A stretch of DNA of 64,000 bases from Cercis canadensis (GCA_003255065.1 QAOA01000121.1:106414-170413), one strand, 5' to 3'. Shown: positions 10,075 through 22,457, counted from the stretch's first letter. Notes: generated by a model not told the origin, from the letters alone. Numbers and translations: made by a program.

Positions 10075-12536
10075 TCACTCAACAATCATCCCAAGCATGG
10101 ATTCCATTCTTTCTTTGTTCCTACATTTGCTGATCAAGTCCAAGTACTTCATAGCATCATGTGGTGGGAGCCCTTCAAGGAGAAACTTTAACAAGCGAGT
10201 ATGTGTTCCTTGCATCACATCAAAACAATGCTCTAGTGCACTTTCTTCTTCCTCTTTGCTCAACTCCACTGCCTCCATTAATGGAAGTAGTTCCAATTCC
10301 TCTTCCTTGAAGTGTTGTTTGCAGTGCCCCTGTTAACAAATTACAAATGGTGAAAAAAAACCCAATTCAGATCTCAAATTCACACAGCAAATGCTAATAG
10401 CAATGGCTTAATGTAATAGACAAGAACCATGGAAAACAGCATACATAATAGAAATGAAGAGCCCATTATAGACAACTTTTAGGAGCTGGGCTAACCTGCA
10501 ATGATTTGAGCCGAGTAGAAAGGTTGAATAAAACCTCTCTGTAACCAGGGTTTCCTGAGTCTAAAACCCCAATAGATTTGATGTCTTCTTTGATGCCATT
10601 CATTATAGGCAAGTCCCTTGCATGTTCCTCCTTTGCAGCTTTAGATAGCCCTAGATTCATCACCAAAGGCAAAAACTCATTTTCAGTCTCAGCATTGCTT
10701 CAAAAACAAGTAAACCTTTTGAAAAAGTCGAAGATTCAAGAGTGTACATTTCCTTTTTCCTTTTTTTTTTTTCTCCTAATTAATCAGCAATTAACAAACT
10801 GCAATCTCGCATTCTCCTCATTCAATACATTATAAAAATTAAAAAAAACACATCCAAAGTTGGTTTTGCTAGCCTTCTATCTTGTGGAGGATCTTTTAAT
10901 CCTACTCCTTTTTGGTACTTGAGCTATGACTTTGGGTTCGAACACGGAACCCACAAACCCTAAGGTTGTCCTTAGTACTACTCGACTACAGGCCATTTAG
11001 TTCTTTTAGCCCTACTCTAATATTGAGAAAGTCAATACTACTGTATACTTTGTTCGTATCTTCATAAGTTCAAAGGTTCAAACAGTCATAATACTAAGAA
11101 AGTCAACACTACTTTCTAGCTCAGTGGAGTGTGTTTCTAATCATTTAGTCTCCTAATCTTCTTCTTTCTTCAAATCTCCTCGATTACAATTACAGTTGCT
11201 ATTTATCTATAAATATTGAAAAAAAAAAACCCTCCAAAAATCAACTCATGACATCACTACACATCAACTAAAATCAAAGGGTGTTTGGTCTAGTGGTAAA
11301 ATTCTTTCTCACTTTGGGTTCTCTAGTTCAATTTCTCTCAACACCCCAATTGAATTCCTATCCAAACTTTTCTCTCACTTCACTTATAAAAACTAGTTAA
11401 TTTAATACACAGTGAAGAAAAAATAGTACAATGAGTTTGTATCCAAGTTTTGCTAGCCTTTCACTAAGTCAAACTATTTCATTCAATAAACAACATAGAA
11501 AAAAAATATAAAACAACGAATTTATTTCCTAGATTTACTATATCCTTTCAGAAAAAAAAAAAAAACAAAAAAATATTTTATTAAATAAACACTAAAGAAA
11601 ATAAAATAATAAATGTATATCCTAGATCTATTTTCATGTCAGAAAGAAAAACTATTTTATTTAACAGACAGTTAGACACTACAGAAGAAAATAAAACAAT
11701 GAATATCTATCCAAGATTAGCTATGAAAAACTATTTTATTTAACAGATATCATAGAAATTATAAAACAATGAATTTCTACTCTAATTTTGCTACTCTTTC
11801 AATAAGATAAGCTATTTTATTTAATAGACACTAGAAAATATAAAACAATATGTATGCTGCATTGTGCCCTGTGATTGAAGTTTTAATCCAGTGCAACGAG
11901 GCACACACTAAGAGAGTGATCCTTACCTCGATCAGCCATATCAAATATGGGGAAGAGGACCCTCTCCTCCATCTGAGCGTGCTCCAGCATCACTTCCAGC
12001 AGCTGCGAATAGCTCTTCGCAAATTTTCTAATCTCCATCCTTGGTGTACCAACAGAGGGTGCAACAGCCTTCTTCCCTCCACGTGTCGCCATATCCTCCC
12101 CCCACCTCACCAACCTCTCCACGTGCCATAGCATGCTCTTATGATGCAACCGCGTCACCCTCACCATCAACGGCGTCGTCTCCTTTTCCTCAACTATTTC
12201 TCGGCTAGCCGCCGCCGTCAGCGGCGGGTTAGGGAACCGAGAATCTATAAACCGGAGCAGCGTTTCTCGGGAACCCGAAACAGTTTCGGACCCGACTTGG
12301 AGCATAACCGGACCCTCCGGCTCAGCCTCGCCGCCGCCGTCACGCACCGCCGTTGTCGGTTCAGAAGAAGGAACGAAGTCGAGCGAAACGGCCTTGTGGA
12401 GAAGGGCAAAACGGATGTAGGCGGCGATAATGCTCTTGGGCGAACCGTATAATCGGACGGCGGGGTAAGCGTTAGCTCCGTCGTGGGGTACAATCTCCGC
12501 CGTCAATTTCTCCGACTTCGCCAAACAATTCCCCAT
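10075..12536 (-). CDS. Hemerythrin/HHE cation-binding domain protein (three exons)
   Basis: Exons are 12536-11927, 10650-10496 and 10329-10075. All junctions are GT-AG and in phase, giving 1020 bp of CDS (339 residues). The first ATG starts MGNCLAKSEK, a typical N-myristoylation/palmitoylation signal, so membrane attachment is likely. Residues about 25-100 (VRLYGSPKSIIAAYIRFALL onward) look like a GST/thioredoxin-type N-terminal fold. Then come helices with metal-ligand candidates: RLHHKSMLWHVERL, MLEHAQMEERVLFPIFD, KEEHARDLPIMNGIKEDIK and KQHFKEEELELLPLMEA. This is the His/Glu pattern of HHE helical bundles, which bind iron or another metal. The substrate is unknown. Intron 1 (1276 bp) holds SINE-like insertions; intron 2 is 166 bp. 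No frameshift or stop is present, so the gene looks functional. Exon 2 starts at 10650 because only that AG restores the frame. Confidence 0.9.
10908..11002 (-). mobile_element. Short tRNA-like SINE in intron 1 of the HHE gene
   Basis: On the minus strand the segment has an A-box-like TAGTCGAGTAGTA and a B-box-like GTGTTCGAACCC. It is flanked by 15 bp imperfect direct repeats, CTTTTAATCCTACTC at 10893-10907 and CTTTTAGCCCTACTC at 11003-11017. That length suits LINE-assisted retroposition. The A tail is short and eroded. Confidence 0.6.
11275..11400 (+). mobile_element. Possible second tRNA-derived SINE in intron 1
   Basis: TGGTCTAGTGGTAAAATTC resembles an A box, and AGTTCAATTTC about 35 bp downstream resembles a weak B box. 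I could not define target duplications, so the ends are approximate. Confidence 0.35.
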
Positions 12537-13920
12537 TAAAAAAAATTAAAACTTTAAGCTAACCCAGCAATGATTAACAATAAAATTGCAATTACAGATT
12601 CCCGGGAAACAAACAGAAAAAGAGAAAAAGGGATTAGATGCGTGGTGGGTTTGAAGTTGGAAGCAATTTCATACCAAACAGGAAGAGAAGAAGGAAGAGG
12701 TTGTTGGAAGGAACAAAGAAAAGTGTGTTGTGTAGAGAGCTTAGATACCTATTACTGGGTATTTAGCAGAGATTCAGATAAAAGCGTAAACTAACAGAAA
12801 GCGACGCCGTAATGAGAAAGAGAGAAGACTTGAGCAAGTTTGGATACTGTAGAGTGAAGACTTGAGCTCTGTTTCAGAGACAAGGGTACGAAGATGGATG
12901 GTTTTGGTGGCGTGAAGGGGAAGCTATGAATCATGAATGTGGATATTATGATGGAATTGCTGTGTATTGGGAAAGAAATAAAGTAAATTCCCTCCCTTTC
13001 ATAAAATCAATGGGAAAAGGAAAGGAGACCAAATTAAATTATATTAATTCTATTAATAAATAAATTAATAATAAATCTAAATACAGTAGCTAATAAAGTA
13101 CTGCTCCTGCAAGCGAAAATAGCTCGTCTCTGATATTATATATAATCGTTATTTATCTATCAATAAAAAAATACTACTCCTACAAGTCTACAACTAATAT
13201 TTGATAATTACTCTCATTTTTTTGAAATTAAGTAATATTAAATTTTGTTTGTAAAATAACTAAAATGATTTTCGAGAATTAAGTAATTATTTATATTTAT
13301 GTATGTGGTTATTATATTTTTAAAATATATGATTATTAATTACATATACAAATATAATAATTATATAATAAAATAAAATAAATGAATTAATGATTTTATT
13401 TTCATCTTTTCACACCTCTAATTAACTTCCTAAAATTATGAAAGTACTACTCTTACTACTAATATTTTCTATTTGGTAATTACTTTCACTTTTTTTTAGC
13501 ATTTTATGTATTTGGCTACGCTCTTGAGTCTTGCAAGCAATTGGGTCATTCTAATGGGCAATTTAGTACAAAAATAAACACACCAGTGCAATTTTTCACA
13601 TGGAGTAGAGGCTGTCACGTTCTAAAAACGTGTCAACTCTCAGGTTAATAATATATGGCCAGTTTCTCAACCCGTTGGATTTGTAATGTAGGTCACTTAA
13701 TTAAAATAAAATATTATTTACCAATGAAACTTGATTTAGTTAAATCAAATAATGGATTCTCAGATTTTGTAAGTAATATAATAACATTTCTCTTTTTGTA
13801 GCTTATTTTTGTTATATAACGTGATCTACTATAAGTTATTTACGATCCCATTTAATAACTTAACCTTGTAACTTATTATATCATATGAAAGTTATAAGAA
13901 CATTTATAGCTACAATATAT
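12537..13920. other. 5' flank of the HHE gene and AT-rich intergenic DNA
   Basis: The first ~400 bp should hold the 5' UTR and promoter of the minus-strand HHE gene. No TATA box or other element stands out enough to call. From about 13000 onward the sequence is strongly AT-rich without coding signal. Confidence 0.4.
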
Positions 13921-13926
13921 ATATAT

Positions 13927-14058
13927 GATCGGCACTAACTTCATTTTAAATCTTTTTTAGAATTTTCTCTATCTCATCTTTGACCTGGGAAAACTTTTCT
14001 TTTCAATAAGCTACATTCCAATCAGTTCTTAAGAACACTTTTGAGAAAAATGCATCTC
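13927..14058 (-). repeat. Inverted, internally deleted viral fragment at the left edge of the pararetrovirus
   Basis: 13998-14058 is the reverse complement of coat-protein sequence at about 16980-17043. 13927-13993 is the reverse complement of sequence just before the RT at 18716-18777. Read on the minus strand, the two pieces are in viral order but lack the ~1.67 kb between them. Confidence 0.85.
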
Positions 14059-14104
14059 TCATAATTAATGAGTAAGTCAAAAACTGAGACGAGCCTGCTC
14101 CAAA

Positions 14105-14116
14105 TGGTATCAGAGC
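14105..14116 (+). promoter_or_regulatory. Primer-binding site for initiator tRNA-Met (pararetrovirus)
   Basis: TGGTATCAGAGC is the canonical primer-binding sequence of caulimovirids. It sits about 550 bp before the first viral ORF. Confidence 0.85.
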
Positions 14117-14656
14117 CTTGTCGCCTATTCAATCAGGTGGGGGTAATGGGTGTGTAGGTGCTTAAGTGTTCCCTTCTCAAAACTGTCAATCTTTACTCAA
14201 CAAAGATGAATGCTTATTATGGCTAGGTGGTTTAGCTACAGAGTCAGTAGATATCATAGTTATGGTTTGTTAGAAGATCAAGCTTTAATTAGACATTACA
14301 GAAGTCTTCTTCATGATAAAGAATTTGTTCAAACAACAGATCCTTATTACGTTTGAGTTCTTAGATATCAAGTTTCATTAAGATAAAAAATAATCTCATA
14401 TCTAGTTGTCTGGTCACTGTTCAAATATTTGTTTTAGAAGTTCATTAAGCTGAACATAGATCTTTAAAGTCTAAGACTTTGTAAGATATTAAGACTTTAA
14501 GAAGATTAAGAGTTTTTTTTGACTTAGCGTTGGTAAGTCGGAAAACGTGTTCCCGATAGTAAGACCCAAGGGAGGCAGTAAAACCGTTGGTAAGGGTAGT
14601 GTTCCCAGTGAGTTCAAGAGAAATAATTAATTGGATTAAAATTAAGATAAATTATA

Positions 14657-15920
14657 ATGTCAAGGATAATTAGAAGATTATTGTCTGGCATACATGAACC
14701 TTCTAGCTCAGATATTCAAGAACATGACTATTCAACAGATAATCAAGATGATAGTGGTAATAGCAGAGAAATTGTTATTTCACAAATAGAGCAAAACCTT
14801 AAAAATTGGACTATTCCAAATGTTTCTTCATCAAAAGTTTATTAAAAATGTAGTTTTGACGTACTTCAAAATTATGTTATCAAAATAGTAGAACAAACAA
14901 TAACAGTCAAGAGATCAAAAGATACAATACATCTTCTCTCAGAAGATATGATTAAGAAACATTATCAACAAAGTTTCAAATATCTCCATATAAGATTAGT
15001 TCAAATAGCTGTCAAATCTCTTCACAGACTAGGAATAGATACACCTATCCTAGTATGCCTTAGAGATAAAAGAGTGGTAGAATTCCAAGACTCAGTTTTA
15101 TGAGTTATCTAATCAAATCTTCATAATGGTCCCTCATATTTAGATTATTTTCCAAATTTCACCATGGGTTTAAGCCATTCTGAAACTTCAAAATTCCTAG
15201 AATTAAAGATCAAATCAAAAGAAGAAAAATTTCTTCTAGGAAGAGAACACATGACAGTCATATTTAGAATATTTTACAAAGTCATGAAAACCAAGATCAA
15301 CACAGGTTGTATCAAACAATCTCCAAAAGATGAATCTTTGTTATTGGAAGTCAATACTCAAAATTCTCAGTCAATAACCCCTAAAAGGTTTAAGACATGA
15401 TGAAATCTTATATGTAGATGAATGGAAACTAAAATATGTTGTTCCTCCCAGACCTCAAGAGTTTCCAGAATTAAATCATATTGTAACATCTTCTTTAGGG
15501 AATGTTACTATTAGGTTTAGTAGATCAAACTCTACTACATATGAATCATCAACTCATTACAGTTCTGCTAGAAGATCAATTGATTTATCTTTAATAAATT
15601 CATCAGGAAATAATTTTAGACCAGTTATTCCAAAACTTGTTTATCAAAATACTTAGGATTCTGATTCTTCTCATATGTCTCTTACTAAGTCTGATTTTCA
15701 AAGTCAACTTAATGTCATATCAAAAGAGTTTTAAATAGATAAAGATTATCTTAGGGAAGAATTCATGAGAATCTCAAACAAAGAGAAAAGAGATTGATAT
15801 TTCAAAAGATTTAATAGTCATGTAAGAGATATAATCAAGATATTTTATTATCATGAATTAAATATCATGGAAATCAACATGCCTTTCTTCGAATGATACG
15901 AAGAATATGCTAAAGTAAAT
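14657..15920 (+). pseudogene. Viral movement protein (30K superfamily) region, broken
   Basis: The frame opens with ATG at 14657 (MSRIIRRLLSGIHE) and is stopped by TAA at 14843. The same product continues in shifted or interrupted frames, with a movement-protein-like core at about 14940-15400 containing LGIDTPILVCLRDKRVVEFQ. 30K-type proteins move virus through plasmodesmata. Several stops (for example near 15102 and 15654) show it is dead. This assignment rests on the core motif and the gene order. Confidence 0.65.
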
Positions 15921-17812
15921 GACATATTTTATCCTTATTCAAAATCAAAAAAAGATCAATACAAACACTAAGATAAGTCAAAATTGGAAAACTTCATCAA
16001 ATACAACTGTTACTGCAGTCCATCCTCATTTAGAAGAAATTACTGTAAAAAATATTCATAATGAAGATGTAGTAGCTTCACCATTCAAAATGACATATGG
16101 TCCTAACAAGGACAATGCTTCATTAAAAGATATTAAAAATATACAATATCAAAATAATTATACAAATCAAATACTCAAGACTGTTTTAGATCAAATGACT
16201 AGAGTAGAGAATACACTCTCTTCTCGCCCTTCCTTAGGTCAGTCATTAGGTCCTTCCTCCTTAGGTCCTACTTCCTCAAAATCTTTTTTTTTTCTCCTGC
16301 AATAACTTTCACTAGTTTAAAAATTCAACAGTCTATCTATAGGATATCAAACTTTTCAAAAATAAAAAATATTAGATTTGGAAATGAAGATGCATTAAAT
16401 CTAATTGTAGAAAAGCTCAATAAGTTAGATAAGAAATAATCAATCAACATGATCGAAAATGAAGAAGAAGAGTTAGCAGTCAATAAAATAAAAAATTCAA
16501 GATTAGGTTCAAGAACTTATCAAAATAGAAATTATTATCCAAAACTTACTCTTCTTAACATTCAATTTGAAGAAAGAAGTCAATATGTTCATTCGAGCTA
16601 TGATGGAACTAGTATTTATGAATGAAATATTGATGGTATGAGTGAACATGAAATATTGAATCATACAAATAAAATTCTCATGGCAGTCTATGCTTTTAGA
16701 GTCAAAATTTCTTCAACAAATTTAAGGAATATCCTTAGAATTGTCATTAGTGGTTTCACAGGACAATTTAGAGGTTGGTGGGATAATTATCTCACTGAAG
16801 ATCAAAGATTAAAAATAGAGAATTCAATAGATCTTGAAATCAATAATTCAACATGTATCGAAATCTTAATCTATGCTATCATTAAACATTTCATAGGTGA
16901 ACCTTAAAACTTTCAAAAAAAATCATTAAAAATCTTAGCCAACTTAAGATGTAGAAAACTCTCAGACTGAATATGGTATAAAGATGTGCTTTTCTCAAAA
17001 GTGTTCTTAAGAACTGATTGCAGTGTAGCTTATTGAAAAGAATTTTATCTGTAGACTTCTTAAGCTATTTGCAGAAAAAGTCAAAAAAATGTTAAAAAAA
17101 TTTGAAACTCAACAAGGATTATCATTAACTCAAGCTTACGAAATCTCTTCATATGGTCAGTTAGTTAGTGCTATCAATCAAGAAGTAATGGTTGAGTGTA
17201 ATGATATAAAGTTAAAAAAATAATATTCAAAAAGATAGTCATAAGAGAAAAGATGAGTTAGGAAATATTTATAATCAAATGAGAATTGATACAAAGTTGA
17301 TTCCTCCCTTTTCAAGAAATAAGAAAAAAAAATCTTTTAAGAAAGAATTTAGGAATAAGAAATTCAAAAGGAATAGAAAATACTATGATAGAAAAAAATC
17401 AAGTAAACCTTCAAAAGAGTCAAACAAATCTTCAAAAAATCAAAATAGAAGTTCAAAGTCTAGAAAGTCATTCAAATGTCCGATTTGTTATAGGTGTGGT
17501 CAAATAGAACATTATAAGAATAATTGTCCAATAAAAAAAAAGATAAATTCATTAAATATTAGTAAAGAATTAAAAGAAGAATTAAGTAAATTATTCATCA
17601 ACAATGTTTTAGATTCAGAGAATGAATCTGAAAGAGATCATCCAGAACAAAAATCTGAAGAAGATCAATTAGAAAATATTTATGATATTCAAGATGAATC
17701 ATCTGCTTCAGAATTATCTGAATCTGCAACAGGTGAACCTTGTGCTCAAAATTGCAAAGATCCAGATTGTGTTGGAAATTGCAAGACGTCAATAAATGTT
17801 ATTTCATTATAA
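15919..17812 (+). pseudogene. Viral coat protein (gag-like) region with CCHC zinc knuckle, broken
   Basis: 16638-16907 encodes a capsid-like segment with FTGQFRGWWDNYL. 17279-17812 encodes a very Lys/Ser-rich basic stretch, then a CX2CX4HX4C knuckle (CYRCGQIEHYKNNC, 17486-17527), then a Glu/Asp/Ser-rich tail. The basic region, knuckle and acidic tail are typical of caulimovirid capsid proteins that package viral nucleic acid. Stops separate the segments, notably around 16905 and 17220. Confidence 0.75.
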
Positions 17813-18179
17813 GCTCATTTTCTCCTAGATGTCATAAAAAAAAAAAATAGAGGATGATGAAATAAAAAAGGAATATCTTCTAAAGTTAAAAGATATCATA
17901 GATCAAGAAAAACCAAGTATACCCAATGTTAAGCCTATAAGTCTTAATTATATATTTTTAAAAATGAATTCAAAACAACATATAGTTTCTATCAAAAATC
18001 TTCAAAATGAAATCAAATGAGTCAAAGAAGAAATTAGACAATTAAAGCAAAATCAGAGTCAAATAGAATTAGAGTTGCTTAACTTATCATTAAAAATCAT
18101 ATGAATAGTCAAACGTCTAGTCAAAAAGATAAGGATGAATATAATAGACAATCTTCAAATCCTCATAAAACTTATTTAA

Positions 18180-18607
18180 ATATCATCAATAAGGTTCAAA
18201 TTCAAAAGTGATATTGTAAGATATCATTAATCATTAATGAGGAATATCATAAGAATTACATAGCTCTAGTAGACTCAAGAACATACATGAATTGTATTCA
18301 AGGAGGATTAATTCCTATTAAGTACTATGAAAAGACTTTAGGGTCTTTGTCTAGTGCTAATTGTTCAAAACTTCAAATAGATTATAAGTTAACCAATACT
18401 CAAATTTGCTATAAAGGAATTTGTTTCAAAAATATTTTTATCTTAGTCAAAAATATCTCAACACCAGTCATATTAGGAACTTCTTTCCTTATTCAAATCT
18501 ATCATTTTCATGTAACATCTCAAGGAATACATACTATTCAAGATAGTAAAGAAATCATATTTGAATTTTTTAAACAAATGAAAGACAAAGATGTTAATGA
18601 AATTTAA
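18180..18607 (+). pseudogene. Viral aspartic protease region
   Basis: A retropepsin-like domain follows the capsid region. The active-site position reads LVDSRT (aspartate codon 18272-18274) where the family has Asp-Ser/Thr-Gly, so the glycine is replaced by arginine (AGA for GGA). A second characteristic block, PVILGTSFL, follows near 18465. The protease normally cuts the viral polyprotein; this copy should be inactive. Confidence 0.7.
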
Positions 18608-18759
18608 AATAGTTCAATCTCTATTATCAATATGATAATGAAGAAACATAAGCAAATTCAATACTTGAATCAAGAAGTTAATTACAGGAGAATAGAAGAA
18701 CAAATTCAAAATCCACAGGTCAAAGATAGGATAGAGAAAATTCAAAAAAAATATTGAAA

Positions 18760-20120
18760 ATGAAGTATGTGCCGATCTTTCAAATGCTTTTTGGCAAATG
18801 AAGAAGCATATGGTGGAATTACCTTATGAAAAATATTTTCATGAAAGTAAGATTCTTGTCAAGACAAGACCAATTCAAATGAACAAAGAATTGTTAGAAA
18901 TTTGCAAAAAAAAAAGATTCAAGAATTGTTAGATAAGAAGCTCATTAGACCAAGTAAGTTTTCTTGGAGTTGTGTAGCTTTTTATGTTAATAAACAATCT
19001 GAACAAGAAAGAGGAGTACCCAGGTTAGTCATAAATTTTAAGCCTCTCAACAAAGTTCTTCAATGTATTAGGTATCCAATACCTAATAAAAAGATTTAAT
19101 TAGTTGTTTATATAATTCATCTGTATTTTCAAAATTTGATATAAAATCTGGTTTTTGGCAAATTCAAATTCATGAAAAAGATAGGTACAAAATTGCTTTT
19201 ACAGTTCTATTTGGACACTATGAATGGAATGTCATGCCTTTTAGTCTAAAAAATGCGTCATTAGAATTTCAAAATATTATGAATAATATTTTCAACCCTT
19301 TTTCAACATTCACTATTGTTTACATAGATGATGTCTTAATATTCTCAAATTCAAAAAATAAACATTTTGAGCATTTAGAAACATTTTTTGATGTAGTCAA
19401 ACAAAATGGATTGGTGGTCTCAGCTAAGAAAATGAAATTGTTTCAAACAAAAATTAAGTTTTTAGGCTTTGATATCTATCAAGGAACTATTAAGCCTATT
19501 AGTAGATCAATAGAATTTTCAAACAAATTTCAAGATGAAATCAAAGATAAGAATAAATTACAAAGGTTCCTAGGATGCTTAAATTACATTTTTGATTTCA
19601 TTCCAAATTTAAGACATAAACGTAAACCATTATTCAAAAGACTTAGGAAAAATCCTCCTGTTTGGGATTAAGAAATGACTCAAGTCATTAAAGATTTAAA
19701 AATTCTATCTCAAAATCTTCCTTGTTTAAGAATTCCTGATCCTTTAGCCTATATGATAGTAGAGACTGATGCTTCTGATATAGGTTTTGGGGGAAATTTA
19801 AAGCAAAGAAAAATAAGAAACAATCAAGAATAAATAGTGAGATATCGTTCAGGATTATGGATCAAATCTCAAAAGAATTATTCTACAATCAAAAAAGAAG
19901 TTTTATACATTGTTTTGTGTATCTCAAAGTTTCAAGATGATTTAGTCAACAAAACTTTTTTTATTAAGAGTTGATTACAAAGCTGGAAAAGATGTTTTAC
20001 AAAAATATGTTCAAAATCTAGTTTCTAAATAGATTTTTGCAAGATGGCAAGCAATCTTATCTTGTTTTGATTTTTAAATAGAATTCATTAAAGGAGAGAA
20101 AAATTTCCTTCCTAATTTCC
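18760..20120 (+). pseudogene. Viral reverse transcriptase and RNase H, broken
   Basis: RT blocks are recognisable in order: LIRPSKFSWSC, PRLVINFKPLNK, KSGFWQIQIHEKDR, NVMPFSLKNA and the catalytic YIDDVLIFS (YIDD codons 19321-19332). The connection block RFLGCLNY and RNase H motif ETDASDIGFG (about 19770) follow. Together these copied the pregenomic RNA and removed the template. Interruptions include a frame break near 19100, a stop at about 19672 (NPPVWD then TAA) and further stops at about 19831 and 19973. Confidence 0.85.
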
Positions 20121-21191
20121 TTACTCGTGAATTCTTACAGGGAACAAATGAGTAAGAAGAATTCAGCAACCAGTATGTCAAAAGCCTCATCACCCACTTC
20201 AAAACCATTACAATCATCATCATCAAATCCAAGACCAATCCCATCAAGACTTACTCTAGGATCTACCTCATCTCAAAACAGATTCCAAAGTTTAGGATCT
20301 ATTCCTCAACCAAGATTTTATCATAGTGCTTTAGTATCTTCAACATCATCTCATGAACCATCCTATGTTCAAAAATCCATTTTCCTCAATATATGTTTTT
20401 CTGAACCTCATCAAAGACAAACCAGTATCAAAGATATAATTGAAAAGGTTTTCCTAAAAAAAATTTATTATTTTTCAGAAGACTTTTTCAAAACCAAAGA
20501 ATTTTATGAAAATATTTTAGCAGATATGATTCCGTATATTTCACTCATAATACGAATGAGGACAATAAAATTACTTACTCAAAAGCCAAAATACAAAAAG
20601 TCCTTTATGTTTCANGCAAGATGGCAAGCAATCTTATCTTGTTTTGATTTTTAAATAGAATTCATTAAAGGAGAGAAAAATTTCCTTCCTAATTTCCTTA
20701 CTCGTGAATTCTTACAGGGAACAAATGAGTAAGAAGAATTCAGCAACCAGTATGTCAAAAGCCTCATCACCCACTTCAAAACCATTACAATCATCATCAT
20801 CAAATCCAAGACCAATCCCATCAAGACTTACTCTAGGATCTACCTTATCTCAAAACATATTCCAAAGTTTAGGATCTATTCCTCAACCAAGATTTTATCA
20901 TAGTGCTTTAGTATCTTCAACATCATCTCATGAACCATCTTATGTTCAAAAATCCATTTTCCTCAATATATGTTTTTCTGAACCTCATCAAAGACAAACC
21001 AGTATCAAAGATATAATTGAAAAGGTTTTTCTAAAAAAAATTTATTATTTTCCAGAAGACTTTTTCAAAACCAAAGAATTTTATGAAAATATTTTAGCAG
21101 ATATGATTCCATATATTTCACTCATAATATGAATGAGGACAATAAAATTACTTACTCAAAAGCCAAAATCCAAAAAGTCCTTTATGTTTCA
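20039..21191. repeat. Unmerged contig overlap around N 20615 (two 576 bp copies)
   Basis: 20039-20614 and 20616-21191 are direct copies with few differences, meeting at a single N. The start of viral ORF2 therefore appears twice (20127 and 20704) and should be counted once. Confidence 0.92.
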
Positions 21192-21859
21192 GATTGGAAT
21201 CAAAAGCCTTTTACCAAAAGGAAATTTTCCAAAGATTTCTCCCATCCACCTTTTGATTATAAAAAAACTTGGTTCAATTTCTTGTATCTGGCTCATTATA
21301 ATCACTCATGGTTCTTGTACTTCTGTCAAAATATCAATCTTCATCACTCCCTTTATGGTTCAAAGAATGGTTTTTCTTCTATGGACCGATCACTCAAATC
21401 TTCATTTCTCAAGTTTATGAAGCCTATCTTTTATTCAAAGATAATACTCCAAAAATTCCTAAAATAGATAAATTCTTATCCTTTTGTATCAAATTCAATA
21501 TTGCTTGGATCCTTTGTTGGTCTTATGATTTACATCAACATCCTCTCTTTCCTCCTTATTTTTCTCAAAGATTAATTCGAGTATTCAAAGTAAAATGGTG
21601 GAGACTGTTTGATATTTCATTAGCAAATGTGCCCAAAGTCCAAAAGTATTTCTCACAGATTAATTCCAAGACACTAGTTCAACAAGAAATAACCTCTTCA
21701 AAAGGTAAAACAACACTCATGAATGAAATTGCTATGCTCAAAGAAAAACTCAAAGAAGTAGAGTCTCAAGTAGCTTTCTCAGATTCAGAAGAAATTAATT
21801 CAATTTACACTCCTCAAAATGAAAATGATTGTTACGGAATTGACATCACAATGGAGTAA
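20704..21859 (+). pseudogene. Second viral ORF of unknown function, frameshifted
   Basis: The product starts MNSYREQMSKKNSATSMSKA with a Ser/Pro-rich leader, overlapping the RNase H end as expected for a downstream viral ORF. After a stop at about 21130 it continues in another frame. It ends with a Trp-rich block (FKVKWWRLFDISL) and a short coiled coil (EIAMLKEKLKEVESQVAF) near 21720-21780. Position after RT/RNase H fits ORF2 of florendovirus-type genomes, whose function is unknown. The first copy at 20127 is the assembly duplicate. Confidence 0.6.
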
Positions 21860-22134
21860 AATTCCTCAGAATTCTGACAAGCCTACATGACTACAAGTAA
21901 CTTATCATCATAGTCAACAAATTCAACAAAGCTTTATGAAGACTTCCCATCATGACAAGTGGCAAGACAAATGTCAAAGATAGAAGACATGAAGACTACC
22001 CCTCATGACAAGTGGCAATATTACAAGACATCATGAAAAGTTTTCTTACACATCATGCAAAAGACAAAGCATGGATTTCAAACACTTTGGAATCTATGGA
22101 TTTCAAACCTTCTCAAATCCACTCATCAAAGATC

Positions 22135-22176
22135 TATAAAAGACAAGTTCAAGACACAAAGAAGACATTCAATAAA
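22135..22176 (+). promoter_or_regulatory. Pararetroviral promoter TATA box and nearby poly(A) signal
   Basis: TATAAAAG at 22135-22142 lies in non-coding viral DNA downstream of ORF2, where the pregenomic RNA promoter belongs. AATAAA follows at 22171-22176. Closeness of the two is expected because caulimovirid transcripts are terminally redundant. Upstream, GACAAGTGGCAA is repeated (near 21955 and 22007) and may be promoter sequence. Confidence 0.6.
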
Positions 22177-22457
22177 TTCCTCATCCTAGAAAAATTCTAA
22201 AAATTATCCTAACTCCAAGCTTTCCCAAGTGAAGCTTTCTTCCTTTCAACAAGTTCTCCTTAGTCTTAGATTTTCAATGTTCAAAACCTAAGTTAGAAAA
22301 CCTTTCATTAACCTTCAAATTTCCTCCTCTCCTTATGTATCAAAGTTTATAATTACTTTCAAAGCAAGTTTTTAAGAACTTTCAAAGTTGTAAGTGTTAC
22401 TTTGTTTAATATCAAGTTCTATTTCAATACTTTTTGTATTATGCATTCATAATCCCA

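Noticed and set aside
20127..20654. Two tandem copies of viral ORF2 start suggesting gene duplication
   Set aside because: The copies meet at a single N and match end to end over 576 bp, so this is an assembly overlap.
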